A stretch of DNA of 64,000 nucleotides from NCBI GenBank assembly GCA_964036045.1, contig OZ038384.1:52657632-52721631 (forward strand). Reading direction: 5' to 3'. The notes under the pieces were generated by a model. It saw nothing but the letters and a program-made list of their open reading frames with translations. It did not search any database and was not told the DNA's origin. The translations under genes and the position numbers were made by a program. The DNA is from Eutreptiella sp. 'Long Island Sound 2002'. Lineage: Eukaryota > Euglenozoa > Euglenophyceae > Eutreptiales > Eutreptiaceae. This document shows positions 44,740 to 55,675 of this stretch, piece by piece (position 1 is the stretch's first letter; every line of letters starts with the position of its first letter).

Positions 44740-47700
44740 TGTTCTGGGATTGACCAAGCCTCTTTCCCTTCTTTCCTCGATGTTCTTGATCCTCCCTTGG
44801 GTCGGCCAAGTTTCCCCTTGAGGCATTCAGGGTGTGTTTGGTTTCCTTCATGCCCTGCGCCCCTCGCCCCTCCCTGTCTGGCCCTATCCCCGCTGATGGG
44901 GACACATACTCTTCTGTGTGTTGACCCCCGTCATCCCTTTGTGTAGGCTATTATAGGCCGTCACTATGGGATTCTAAAGGGGATATCATTAGCCTTCATC
45001 ACCCCTTAACCTTCCCTCTCATGGCACTTTTGACTTGAACCTGCAGTAAGGAAATCAGGGAACTCGGCTTTTTTTTCCGCCGCTTTGGTATCATTTGATA
45101 GGGAAATCATTGCCCTGATGATACCTATGCAAATTTACCTCAAATTCGCATACGTACAGAAGTTGGATATTGGCAGCGGCCTGTTGGTGAACCGGCGTCA
45201 CGCCAATTCGCAGGCCAACTGCCAGTTCGGATCTGGCGACCCAAATCGCGAGACCATGAGCTGGTCTTTACAGCAAGTCCAGCCTGTTGAGTTAATTTCA
45301 TTCTGACCGCATGGTTGTAAAAGTCAATACTTACTTTATAATCGGGAATTAAAAGTTCAGGCTTTGGTGCCACTATTTTCAAAAACTCCCCAACGTCATG
45401 ATGCCCAGGTATTTAAGGTATAGGGATACCTCGGGCATCGTTGCTGGCACCTTACGGTGCCTGTTTTTTTACTCCTTATTGTTAGTTTAGGCATGGCATG
45501 CAGATCTTATGCATTTCATGTGCCCACTTCTGCCTAACCATTAATTAATATTTCCCATCCATTTTTCTTCATAACAGATGCCTCTCTTCTACAAGGGTAT
45601 GTTATTTGTTTTTGTGAATTGCCAGCCAGTTCGGAGATATGCCTCCCTTAGTAGGATTGAATTGAGGTTTAGTTGTGGTGAAGAGACCATGGTGAATCTC
45701 AGGCTCAAGTTGATTTCATTGATTCCAGGTTCAACCCAAAATTAATATACATTTTGGTTTCCCTTCCCTTCCTTTCGCAATGTCAAGATATGGTCGTGGT
45801 GGGGCAGCACGGTCCATGGTGGGACCCTTTTTCATGCCTAAAAAGTGCATTGTCGTTGTGTGCATGTCGTTCCTTTTTCAACTCAGTGTGTCGTGTCATT
45901 GTCGACTGTTTTCGTAACTAGTTTTCAACATTATAACGACAAGTCCTTCGTGTCATAATCATCTTGGTTCAAGCTCATTTCAGCCAATGGGGATTTTTGG
46001 TGTCAACTTTGGTTTCGAGAAATTGAGCACTTTGTTTTCATATTCTCAAAGTTTGCCACTATATCTCCAACATATAGTGGCAACAGAAAATGAGTAAGAG
46101 CTCATTTTGTATGTACTCAGTGAGTACGAACAATATATGTTCGAGTTCAGGTTGCGGTTCGACGCTTTTGACATCTTTTAGTTCGAAGTTTTTAAATTGT
46201 CTGACCTCATTTTGGCATAGTCATTTTATGCCAAAAGTCACTCATCTTTGGCCTTTCATGGGCCTACGTTTCGAGCTTGGATCTTGAGCGTCGTGTCGAG
46301 TTTGAGTCTAACTGTTGTCCGTGCCAGTTGTGGCATGTGTCCACGTTTGTTGATGCAATTTGTGTGGCCGGGAATCATTTTACAACGGGCCACTCATGAA
46401 TTTTGGTGATTGTGTCTTGAAGTTTCTTCTTGTCATGTGTTCACTTGTGACGACCATTGAGATCCACTACCATTGAGCTTTCGGTTGAACTTTCGATCAT
46501 TCGTGGTCTCCATGGTCCGTACTATTCATATATGGTTGCTTTGAGTCGCCAATTGTTCTTGTTTCGCTACCATCAATTTTCTATGTGCCATTTCGGTCAA
46601 TTTTTGCTTGTAGTAAACTTGGTCACGTGAACATTTCCCAAATTTACTCAGTTGTGGGTTGACTGTTTTCTCATTGTTGTTGACTCATGTTGACTCCTTT
46701 TCTCATGTACATGTTGAGTTCGAACCCAATTGTTGATTCCATCAAAAGAGCATACTGTTCACTCTACGTGCATGCTTTTCCCTGGTTATAACTGACTTTG
46801 GGCTCTTTGAGATTGCGACTGTTGTGTGTTCACTTTATCCACTTGGTTCCTTTAGGTCTTTGGGCCCAATCTCCTTGATCTTGGACCCAAGACCTCCCCA
46901 TGTGTCTATGTTGGGTATTTGGACTTGCTTTGGTATGTTCCATCACTTATGCAATCCACGGGAACACAGTTTGCTAAGTGTATAGGATAGTGGTTTTAGA
47001 TGGTCCCAGAGATGTACATTATGGACCCTGAAAACCACCCTGTCATGTAGTCACTTCGCGGATGAACAGTAAAGAACCTTTGAGGAGTTGGACATTGGGG
47101 TCTTTTCTCATGTTGCAATGGTGCTCTCTACCTTGTATTGAGCATTTGTTGGAAGGTTACTGGTACATACGTTCACTGTTTTGAATTTCCTTTGGACTTC
47201 TGTTGAAAATTTGAATTTTTATGAGGTCACTTCTGGGCCATGGGACCGTTAGGCCATCTTCTGGATTTGGGCCAATATTTCACCCATGGCCTCTCATCAG
47301 TGTCCACTCCCCATATGTGAGGAGATTGGGCAGTTGGTCTACCCTTATGGGATCAGATCAAACCCATATGTCACCTCAAACGTTGCCTTTCTTGCTGTTC
47401 TCTGACCCGACACGCAACTATCCCCGCGGCTTACAGAAGCGAGCCTACGACATCTTAATTTACGTCCCCTTGCATGTTTCACAATAAGGATGTAGGCCTT
47501 GCATATATGCACTTGTGTCCCATGCAGCGTCCACATGTCCTACTCAGGATGAACCTGCTTGGTAGGTCATTTTACTGACTTTTGCTGAAGTGCCTTGTAA
47601 TGTTCTGACTCTCCTGCCCTGCCACAGCGAGCTCAGGGATTGCCAGGTGCGGGCAAGCGGCGAAACATCATGGAGTATATGCTCACCCACTTTGATGAAT

Positions 47701-48034
47701 TGGGGCGCCAGAGCCTGAGAGATATAGAGGCGCCATGACCCCCCCAAATAGAGTATTGATGATGAGGTCATGGGATTTAACCCCCTGGGGTATATGCGGA
47801 TACATGGGTTCACTTCAGAACCCCCAGGTGCCAAGCCCAGGCTGAGTCTGAACCTGTCCTGCTGGTCATGGCCCTTGTTGGGCCCTTAGAACACCTGGAC
47901 CATATTGGTTCGGGTTGAGGGATCCTGAGTTGGTATGCGTGATATGCCTCTTGCTGACTTTCTGAGTCAGTCTTCAGGTGCCAGCGTTTCGAGGGCACCC
48001 GAGGACCCCCCCCCCGCAATGGTGTGGTGGGCCT
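44740..48034 (+). repeat. Right long direct repeat (candidate 3' LTR, 3.3 kb)
   Basis: Partner of 34632-37803. It carries about 118 extra bases at roughly 46003-46121, including a perfect 10-bp inverted repeat at 46055-46081. The hairpin plus T tract is kept at 45446-45470. Confidence 0.75.
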
Positions 48035-48329
48035 AAAGACCTTCCTTTCATTTTCTTTCCTTCTCCATGCACCTACCTCCCCTCCCTCGTGCCCCCCCCA
48101 CCCCTTCCTGTCAGATTGGGCGACCGGCCCTCGCAGAAACGCGGTCAACCCCTTGCAAACAAGAACATCCTCCTCAACATCGCGCGGCCACACGCAAGTC
48201 AGCAAAATGACCTTGGTATCGCTGCCTGCCTGCGTGCGTGAGTTGGGTAGAGTATAATTTTATTTATTTTATTTTATCTTTTTTTATTTTTATTTTCGAA
48301 AACCGCAAAATAATTTTTAGAGGAAAAAC
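48035..48329. other. Spacer between the large LTR element and element X copy B
   Basis: Pyrimidine-rich, then an AT-only run (about 48258-48296) just before the T-poor sequence begins. I see no gene. The AT run may mark the 5' junction of element X. Confidence 0.35.
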
Positions 48330-49429
48330 GAACACCCGCAGCAAAGCAAAACGCACAGCACGGCCCAGCAGCACGGCACCACAAGGCGACACAGCACCAC
48401 AGAACACAGCACGGCACAGCGGGACGCCACGACGCACCAGAGCAGCACCACCACACCACGAATTGCCAAGGGAGGCACCACAACACACAGCGACACGCCA
48501 CAGCGCGAGGCACCGACAACAGCGCAGACCAAACCAGCACCGAACAACACGACGCGCAGCGCAACATGGCACTGCACACACTGGGGAAGGACAGAAACCA
48601 CCACGACCAGCAAACGAAGCCGGACAGCAGCGGGCCACAGCACGGCACCGCACGGCAACACAGTACCACAGAACACGGGACACAGCGCAGGGGAACACGG
48701 CACCACAACAAACCACAGCACACAGCAGGGTAGCAAGCCACGTGGCCAGGCAGGAGCAGCCGAGACAACACACACCAGAGGAAAACAACAGCAGGCAACC
48801 AGACCCAGCAACAAACCGCCGGCAACCACAGGCGACAACACACAGCACCAGCCAGCGCGAACAAAACAACACGGCAAGCAGGCGACCAGACCCAGCAAAG
48901 AACAGCCGGGGGCACACGACGGGGACACAGAACACCACCCGAAGACAAGCACAACACACCACAGACGGCGCCAAGGAGCAACACAGCGCCACACCAAACA
49001 CAGAACAAAGCAAAACAGACGGCAGGGCACCACAGCACGCCGCCACACGGCAACACAGAGGCACAGAACACAGGACACAACACAGGGGAGCGGGACGCCA
49101 CAACGACCCAAAGCCAACAGCAGGGCGGCGAGCCACGCGGCCAGGCAGGACCACCCACGCCAAAGCACGCCAGCGAAAACAACAGACGGGTAACCAGATC
49201 CAGCAACGACCACCCCGCAACCACAGGCAACAACACACGGCACCGGCAAGCGCGAACGAAGCAACAGGACAGCACCAGCAAGGAACGACGCAGACGGTAG
49301 CCGGACACACAGCGCACACACCACACACACGGCCGCACAGAGAGACGGGAAAAGGAACCCAGCCAGGCGGACCAGAGGCCAAGAGCACCAAGAGCGCCCG
49401 GAACCAAGAAGAGGGGGAGGGCAAAACAA

Positions 49430-49930
49430 CAACGGGAAAACGGAAAAACAACAAAAAAAAGGGAAAAAAAAGGAAACAAGAACAAGAGACGGGAGCCAGA
49501 GCGCCAAGGCTCAGGGCACCCAGGGCCGGAAACAAAGGAAAGGCCGAGACAAGGGAGGCGCGAGGAGGGGGCACAAAAAAGGTTGAACACAACGGGAAAA
49601 AAAACAACAAAAAGAAACAAAAAAAAGGGGGACGGAAAAGGGGTGGTGGTGCACAACAAAGCGCCAAGGCCCAGGGCACCGACAGCAACAACACAAAGGA
49701 CCGCGGGGAGGGTGTGGGAGGGGGAACACAACCGGAAAGAAAGAAAAAGTAGGGGGGGGGGACGGAGCAAAAACAAAGAGCGCCAAGGCCCCAGGCACCC
49801 AGGGCCGGGAAGCACAAAAAGCCAGAGTCTGCGGGGGCACCAGGGGAGGGAGAAAAGAAAGAGGAAAGAAACCGGAACAAAAAGCAACAAAAAAAAACAC
49901 CCAAAGCGCCAGCAACCCCAGCCTGGTGGG
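49430..49930 (+). repeat. Degenerate repeats of about 120-155 bp with A-rich blocks
   Basis: GCGCCAAGGCYCAGGGCACC-type cores recur at about 49502, 49662 and 49780, with a weaker one near 49907. Each is paired with an A-rich block such as AACAAAAAAAAGGG. They lie inside the T-poor leader of element X copy B. Confidence 0.6.
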
Positions 49931-50200
49931 GGCCGAACAGGGGAGAAGGACAAGACGGCCACAGGAAAAATTGAGGCGCAACAGAACGCGCCTGGGAGGC
50001 CAGCCCGCCCGGCCCTGCCAAGAGGAGCACGCACACACACACACACACGCGGAACCCGGGCGTGGCGTCCTCCGACCCGAACAGGGAGTTGTTGGCGTCC
50101 ACACGAAACAGCACTGGGGCACCGGCCGAGTCCCCCGTCCAAAGACGGACGGTACGGGGAAACCGGACGCGTCAGTGTCCGGGTCCAGACACACCAAACC

Positions 50201-51851
50201 ACCGCAGCGCACGCAGCCCAAGACCGAAGCTGGAGGGACCCGCCAGGGACAACCCCATCGCGGGGCCCCGAACTGGTACGACGCGGAGCGCGCCCAGCGC
50301 CCTTGCCTCGGCAGGGGCCAGCGGCAGGCACAACGAGCCCGGTTCTCGGCCGGCCTCCACGTGCCCCGCGCAGCCACCCAGTAAAGCCGGGGGCGACAGC
50401 CCCCGGGGTGGCAGAAGGCACCACCGCAAGGGGAAGGCTGACCGCAGCACCGAGAGGGACCGGACCGGACGAGGCGTGGCGCGGCGCACGCCAGAGAGGC
50501 ACGCTGCCGGCCACAACCACGGCACAAGGACAGGTGCCAAGCCACAACAGCCAGCGGGTGCCGCGAACCCGGGAAGCGCGCACAACACACGACGAACCGC
50601 GGCACGGGAGAAGGTGCCAAGGACAGTCAGGCCCCCACGCCCGCACGCCGCACCCACGGCCAATGGGAAGCGGGCCCCGGCCGCACGCCCGAAAGGACGA
50701 GAGGTCGGAGGTGGGAGAAAGCCCGTTCCCGGACGCCCCACACCCAGGCAAGAGGCGCCCCCGCAGGCAGCTCTCCTGCCGCCCCCACAGCGCGCAAAGC
50801 CGGCTCGCAAGGGCGCGCGCTGTGGGGTTGGTGACGGGTCCCCACGCCCGCCCCCCCCGCACCCACAGCCAGTGGATAGTGAGCCCCAAGCGCACGCCCG
50901 AAAGGACGGGTGGTCGGGGGTTGGAGAGCGCCCGTCCCCGGACGCCGCACACCCAGGCAAGAGGCTCCCCACGCGGGCACCCTCATGCCGCCCTCATAAT
51001 GCGCAAAGCCAGCTTGCAACCGCAGCGCACGCAGCCCAAGACCGAAGCTGGAGGAACCCGCCAGGGACAACCCCATCGCAGGGCCCCGAACGGATACGAC
51101 GCGGAGCTGCTCAGCGCCTTTGCCTCGGCAGGGGCCAGCGGCAGGCACAACGAGCCCGGTTCTCGGCCGGCCTCCACGTGCCCCGCGCAGCCACCCAGTA
51201 AAGCCGGGGGTGACAGCCCCCGGGGTGGCAGAAGGCACCACCGCAAGGGGAAGGCTGACCGGAGCACCGAGAGGGACCGGACCGGACGAGGCGCGGCGCA
51301 CCAACGCAGGGCCACGAGGCACGCCAGAGAGGCACGCCGCCGGCCACAACCACGGCACAAGGACAGGTGTCAAGCCACAACAGCCAGCGGGTGCCGCGAA
51401 CCCGGGAAGCGCGCACAACACACGACGAACCGCGGCACGGGAGAAGGTGCCAAGGACAGCCAGGCCCCGACGCCCGCACACCGCACCCACGGCCAATGGG
51501 AAGCAGGCCTCCGCTGCACGCTCGAAAGGACGAGAGGTCGGGGGTGGGAGAACGCCCGTCCCCGGACGCCCCACACCCAGGTAAGAGGCGCCCCCGCAGG
51601 CCGCCCTCGTGCCGCCCCCACAGTGCGCAAAGCCGGCTCGCAAGAGCGTGCGCTGTGGGGTTGGTGACGGGTCCCCACGCCCGCCCCCCCCGCACCCACA
51701 GCCAGTGGATAGTGAGCCCCGAGCGCACGCCCGAAAGGACGGGTGGTCGGGGGTTGGAGAGCGCCCGTCCCCGAACGCCCCACACCCAGGCAAGAGGCGC
51801 CCCACGCGGGCACCCTCATGCCGCCCTCATAGTGCGCAAAGCCAGCTTGCA
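50201..51851 (+). repeat. Tandem duplication of about 820 bp inside element X copy B
   Basis: ACCGCAGCGCACGCAGCCCA starts at 50201 and 51019. Both copies run through the CAGCCACCCAGTAAAGCC head and two array units to CCAGCTTGCA. They are nearly identical, so the duplication is younger than most unit divergence. Confidence 0.85.
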
Positions 51852-54807
51852 AGGGCGTGCGCTGTGGGGTTGATGACGGGTCCCCAGGCCCGCCCCCCCC
51901 CGCACCCACAGCCAGTGGGTAGTGGGCCCCGGCCGCACGCCCGAAAGGACGAATTCTCGGGGTTGGGAGAGCGCCCGACCCCGGACGCCCCACACCCAGG
52001 CAAGGGGCGGCCCCCCCGGGCACCCTCATGCTGCCTCCACAGCGCGCAAAGCCAGCACGCAAGAGCGCGCGCTGTGGGGTTGGTGACAGGTCCCCACGCC
52101 CGCGGCCCCCGCACCCACAGCCAGTGGGTAGTGGGCCCCGGCTGCACGCCCGAAAGGACGAGTGATCGGGGGTGGGAGAGCGCCCGACCCCGGAAGCCCC
52201 ACACCCAGGCAAGAGGCGACCCCCCCGGGCGCCTTCGTGCCGCCACCACAGTGCGCAAAGCGAGCACGCAATAGCATGCGCTGTGGGGTCGGTGACCGGT
52301 CCCCATGCCCGCGACCCCCGCACCAACAGCCAGTGGGTAGTGGGCCCCGGCCGCACGCCCGAAAAGACGAGTGGTCGGGGGTGGGTGAGCGCCCGACCCT
52401 GGACGGCCCACAGCCAGGCAAGAGGCGCCCCCGCCTGGGCGCCCTCATGCAGCCCCCACAGCGCGCCAAGCCAGCACGCAAGAGCGCGCGCTGTGGGGTT
52501 GGTGACGGGTCCCGACGCCCGCACCCCCCCACCCACAGCCAGAGAGTAGTGGGCCCTGGACGCACGCCCCAAAGGGCGGGTGGTCGGGGCCGGAAGAGCG
52601 CCCGACCCTGGACACGCAGGCAAGAGCCCCTCCCCCTCCCGGACACCCTCAGGCCGCCCCCACAGCGCGCAAAGCGGGCTCGCAAGAGCGCGCGGTGGGC
52701 CTGGTGACCAGTCCCCACGCCCGCACCCCCCGCACCCACAGCCAGTGGGTAGTGGGCCCCGGCCGCAGGCCCGAAAGAACGAGTCGTCAGGGATAGGGGA
52801 GCGCCCAACCCCGGACGCCCCACACCCAGGCAAGGGGTGCCCCCCCCGGACACCCTCATGCCGCCCCCACAACGCGCAAGGCCAGCTCGCAAGAGCGCGC
52901 GCTGTGCGGTGGGTGACGGGTCCCCACGCCCGCACCCCCCGCACGCACAGCCAGTGGGGAGTGGGCCCCAGCCGCACGCTCAAAAGAACAAGTGGTCGGG
53001 GCTGGGAGAGCGCCCCACCCCGGACGCCCCACACCCAGGCAACAGGCGCCCCCCCCAGGCGCCCTCGTGCCGCCCCCACAGCGCGCCAAGGGAGCACGCA
53101 AGAGCGCGCGCTGTGGGGTTGGTGACCCCGCACCCACAGCCAGTGGGGAGTAGGCCCCAGCCGCACGCCCCAAAGGATGGGCGGTACGATGTGGGAGAGC
53201 GCCCGACCCCGGACGCCCCACACCCAGGCAAAATGCGCCTCCCTGGGGCGCCCTCGTGCCGCCCCCACACGTGCAAAGCCAGCTCGCAAGAGCGCGCGCT
53301 GTGGGGTTGTTGACGAGTCCCGGCGCCCGCAGCCCCCGCACCCACAGCCAGTGGGTAGTGGGCCCCGGCTGCACGCCCGAGAGGACTAGTGGTCGGGGGT
53401 AGGAAAGCGCCTGACCCCGGAAGCCCCACCCCCAGGCAAGAGGCGACCCCCCCGGGCGCCTTCGTGCCGCCACCACAGCGCGCCAAGCCAGCACGCAATA
53501 CCGTGCGGTGTGGGGTTGGTGACGGGTCCTCATGCCCGCAACCCCCGCACCAACAGCCAGTGGGTAGTGGGCCCCAGCCGCACGCCAGAAAAGACGAGTG
53601 GTCGGGGGTGGGTGAGCGCCCCACCCTGGTCGGCCCACAGCCAGGCAAGAGGCGCCCCCCTCTGGGCGCCCTCGTGCAGCCCGCACAGCGCGCCAAGCCA
53701 GCACGCAAGAGCGCGCGCTGTGGGGTTGGTGACGGGTCCCGACGCCCGCACCCCCCCCACCCACAGCCAGAGAGTAGTGGGCCCCGGCCGCAGGCCCCAA
53801 AGGGCGGGTGGTCGGGGCCAGAAGAGCGCCCGACCCCGGACACGCAGGCAGGAGCCTCCCCCCTTCCCGGGCACCCCCAGGCCCCCCCAACAGCGCGCAA
53901 AGCGGGCTCGCAAGAGCGCGCGCGGTGGGGTTGGTGACCGGTCACCACCCCCGCACCCCCCGCACCCACAGCCAGTGGGTAGTGGGCTCTTGCCGCAGGC
54001 CGGAAAGAACAAGTCGTCAGGGGTAGGAGAGCGCCCGACCCCGGACGCCCCACACCCAGGCAAAATGCGCCCCCCTGGGGTGCCCTCGTGCCGCCCCCAC
54101 AGCGCGCAAAGCCAGCTCGCAAGAGCGCGCGCTGTGGGGTTGATGACAGGTCCCCACGCCCGCTGCCCCCGCACCCACAGCCAGTGGGTAGTGGGCCCCG
54201 GCCGCACGCCCGAGAGGACTAGTGGTCGGGGGTAGGAAGGCGCCCGACCCCGGAGGCCCCACACCCAGGCAAGATGCGCCCCCCCAGGGGCGCTCTCCTG
54301 CCGCCCCCACAGCGCGCAAAGCCAGCTCGCAAGAGCGCGCGCTGTTGGGTTGGTGACGGGTCCCGGCGCCCGCAGCCCCCGCAGCCAGTGGGTAATGGGC
54401 CCCGGCCGCACGCCCGGGAGGACTAGTGGTCGGGGGTAGGAAAGCGCCCGACCCCGGACGCCCCTCACCCAGGCAAGAGGCGCCCCCCCCCGGGCGCCCT
54501 CGTGCCGCCCCCACTGCGCGCAAAGCCAGCGCGCAATAGCGCGGGCTGTGGGGTAGGTGGCAGGTCCCCACGCCCGCAGCCCCCGCACCCACAGCCAGTG
54601 GGTAGTGGGCCCCGGCCGCACGCCCGACAGGAAGAGTGGTCGGGGATGGGAGAGCGCCCGACCCCGGAGGCCACAGACCCAGGCAACAGGCGCCCCCCCT
54701 GGGCACCCTCGTGCCGCCCCCACAGCGGGCAAAGCCAGCTCGCAAGAGCGTGCGCGGTGGGGTTGGTGTCGGGTCCCCACGCCCGCACCCACCCCACGGG
54801 GAGCGCG
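50640..54807 (+). repeat. Tandem array of about 18 units, around 205 bp (element X copy B)
   Basis: Units start near 50650, 50861, 51490, 51700, 51908, 52122, 52327, 52534, 52738, 52942, 53138, 53344, 53555, 53760, 53964, 54176, 54384 and 54592, the first group being inside the 820-bp duplication. They are homologous to the units at 26340-29513, but the GCCCGCCC...GGGCGGGC hairpin is replaced by GCACGCCCGAAAGGACG. The CACAGCGCGC...GCGCGCGCTGTG inverted repeat is kept in most. Confidence 0.88.
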
Positions 54808-55675
54808 CAGCCCCAAGCCAGGTAGGCGGAACCGGAACCGGGCCGCCCCCCCCCCTGAAAGCAAGCCAAACGGAGCACGGAACCGAGGCAGGACACAGGG
54901 AGGGGCACGGACTGCGTGGAACGGCCCTACCAGCGCCCAGCACCGAGACCGCGCGAGGTGCGCGCGCCACACCAACCCGGGGAGGGGGGGGGGGCGCGGA
55001 CGCTGCGAGAGCGCGAGCGCACACACACGCAAAGGGCACGCGGGGAAAACCAGAAGGGCAACCGGACCAAGCCCGCGGAACGCACAGACCGCATGGAATG
55101 GCGTACCAGCGAGCAAGGATAAGGGACATTCAGACAGGACGGCCCGCCACACACAGCGCAGGAAACACGGGGCGGGAAGGGGGAAACGGGGAACACACAA
55201 CACCCAGCACTGGCCCCAGCCCCCCCGAACCGGCCGCGAGCGCCGCGCACACATGACCAGGGCACTGCAGCCGCCAAGGCAGTAGTGGCGCACTGCGCCA
55301 CGCACCAGCCCCACGCCTAGGCAGCCTCTGCGCCGGCCCACGGCGGTCTGACTGGCGACAAGCCAGTAGCACGCGCCCGGCGGCGCCAGCACCCTGGGCG
55401 ACCACGCATAAGGGGGGCGACGCGGTGGGTAAGCGCCCGCAGCCACGGCTGCTAAGTAATGCACTGATCGGGGAGTGGCGAAATGGGGAACCCGGGGAGG
55501 GACGGGGCTCCGAGCCCTCTGAACCCGGGGGACTCCGCCACCAGGCAGGAGGTGCGTCATGAAGGGCCCCCCACTAGGACCCGGTGGGGAGGATATCACC
55601 TGGCCCGACCAGTTGGCCCCCCGGGGCCAAAAGGCGTGTAGTACCCGCAAAATCAAACCTCAAACCTCAAACCTC
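54808..55675 (+). repeat. Conserved tail of element X, copy B
   Basis: Matches 29514-30371. It ends with CACCTGG-CCCGA-CCAGTTG, an adjacent inverted repeat TTGGCCCC-CCGGGGCCAA (about 55613-55630) and three TCAAACC units at 55653-55675, then AT-rich flank begins at once. Confidence 0.7.

Larger units (their letters stand above)
34632..48034 (+). mobile_element. Large old LTR-type element with direct repeats of about 3.2 kb
   Basis: Direct repeats 34632-37803 and 44740-48034 enclose 6.9 kb. Both begin TGTTYTGGGATT and end near GGTGTGGTGGGCC. GCGGGGGAC lies directly before the right copy where a purine tract is expected. The only coding-like sequence, a broken ORF at 38127-39465, follows the left repeat, as gag would, and no reverse transcriptase is present. 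This fits a large non-autonomous LTR element (LARD or gag-only type). By-eye identity between the repeats is roughly 85 percent, so the copy is old. No target duplication is evident, so an alternative is a segmental duplication. Confidence 0.55.
48330..55675 (+). mobile_element. Element X, copy B (longer), unrecognised GC-rich family
   Basis: The plus strand is nearly devoid of T from about 48330. Order: AC-rich leader (48330-49430), A-rich degenerate repeats (49430-49930), unique GC-rich part, an 818-bp tandem duplication (50201-51018 and 51019-51851), an array of about 200-bp units to about 54807, and a tail (54808-55675) ending in a hairpin and three TCAAACC. Similarity to copy A starts at 50371. 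The 5' border is uncertain. Open frames here (for example 48238-49752 plus, 48274-50952 minus) lack domains and arise from skewed composition. Confidence 0.5.

Noticed and set aside
48238-50952. Very long open frames in element X (504 codons plus, 616 and 892 codons minus), the minus ones looking membrane-like.
   Set aside because: The plus strand almost lacks T, so its complement almost lacks A and cannot form stops. The Val/Cys/Leu richness follows from the skew and no domain is seen.
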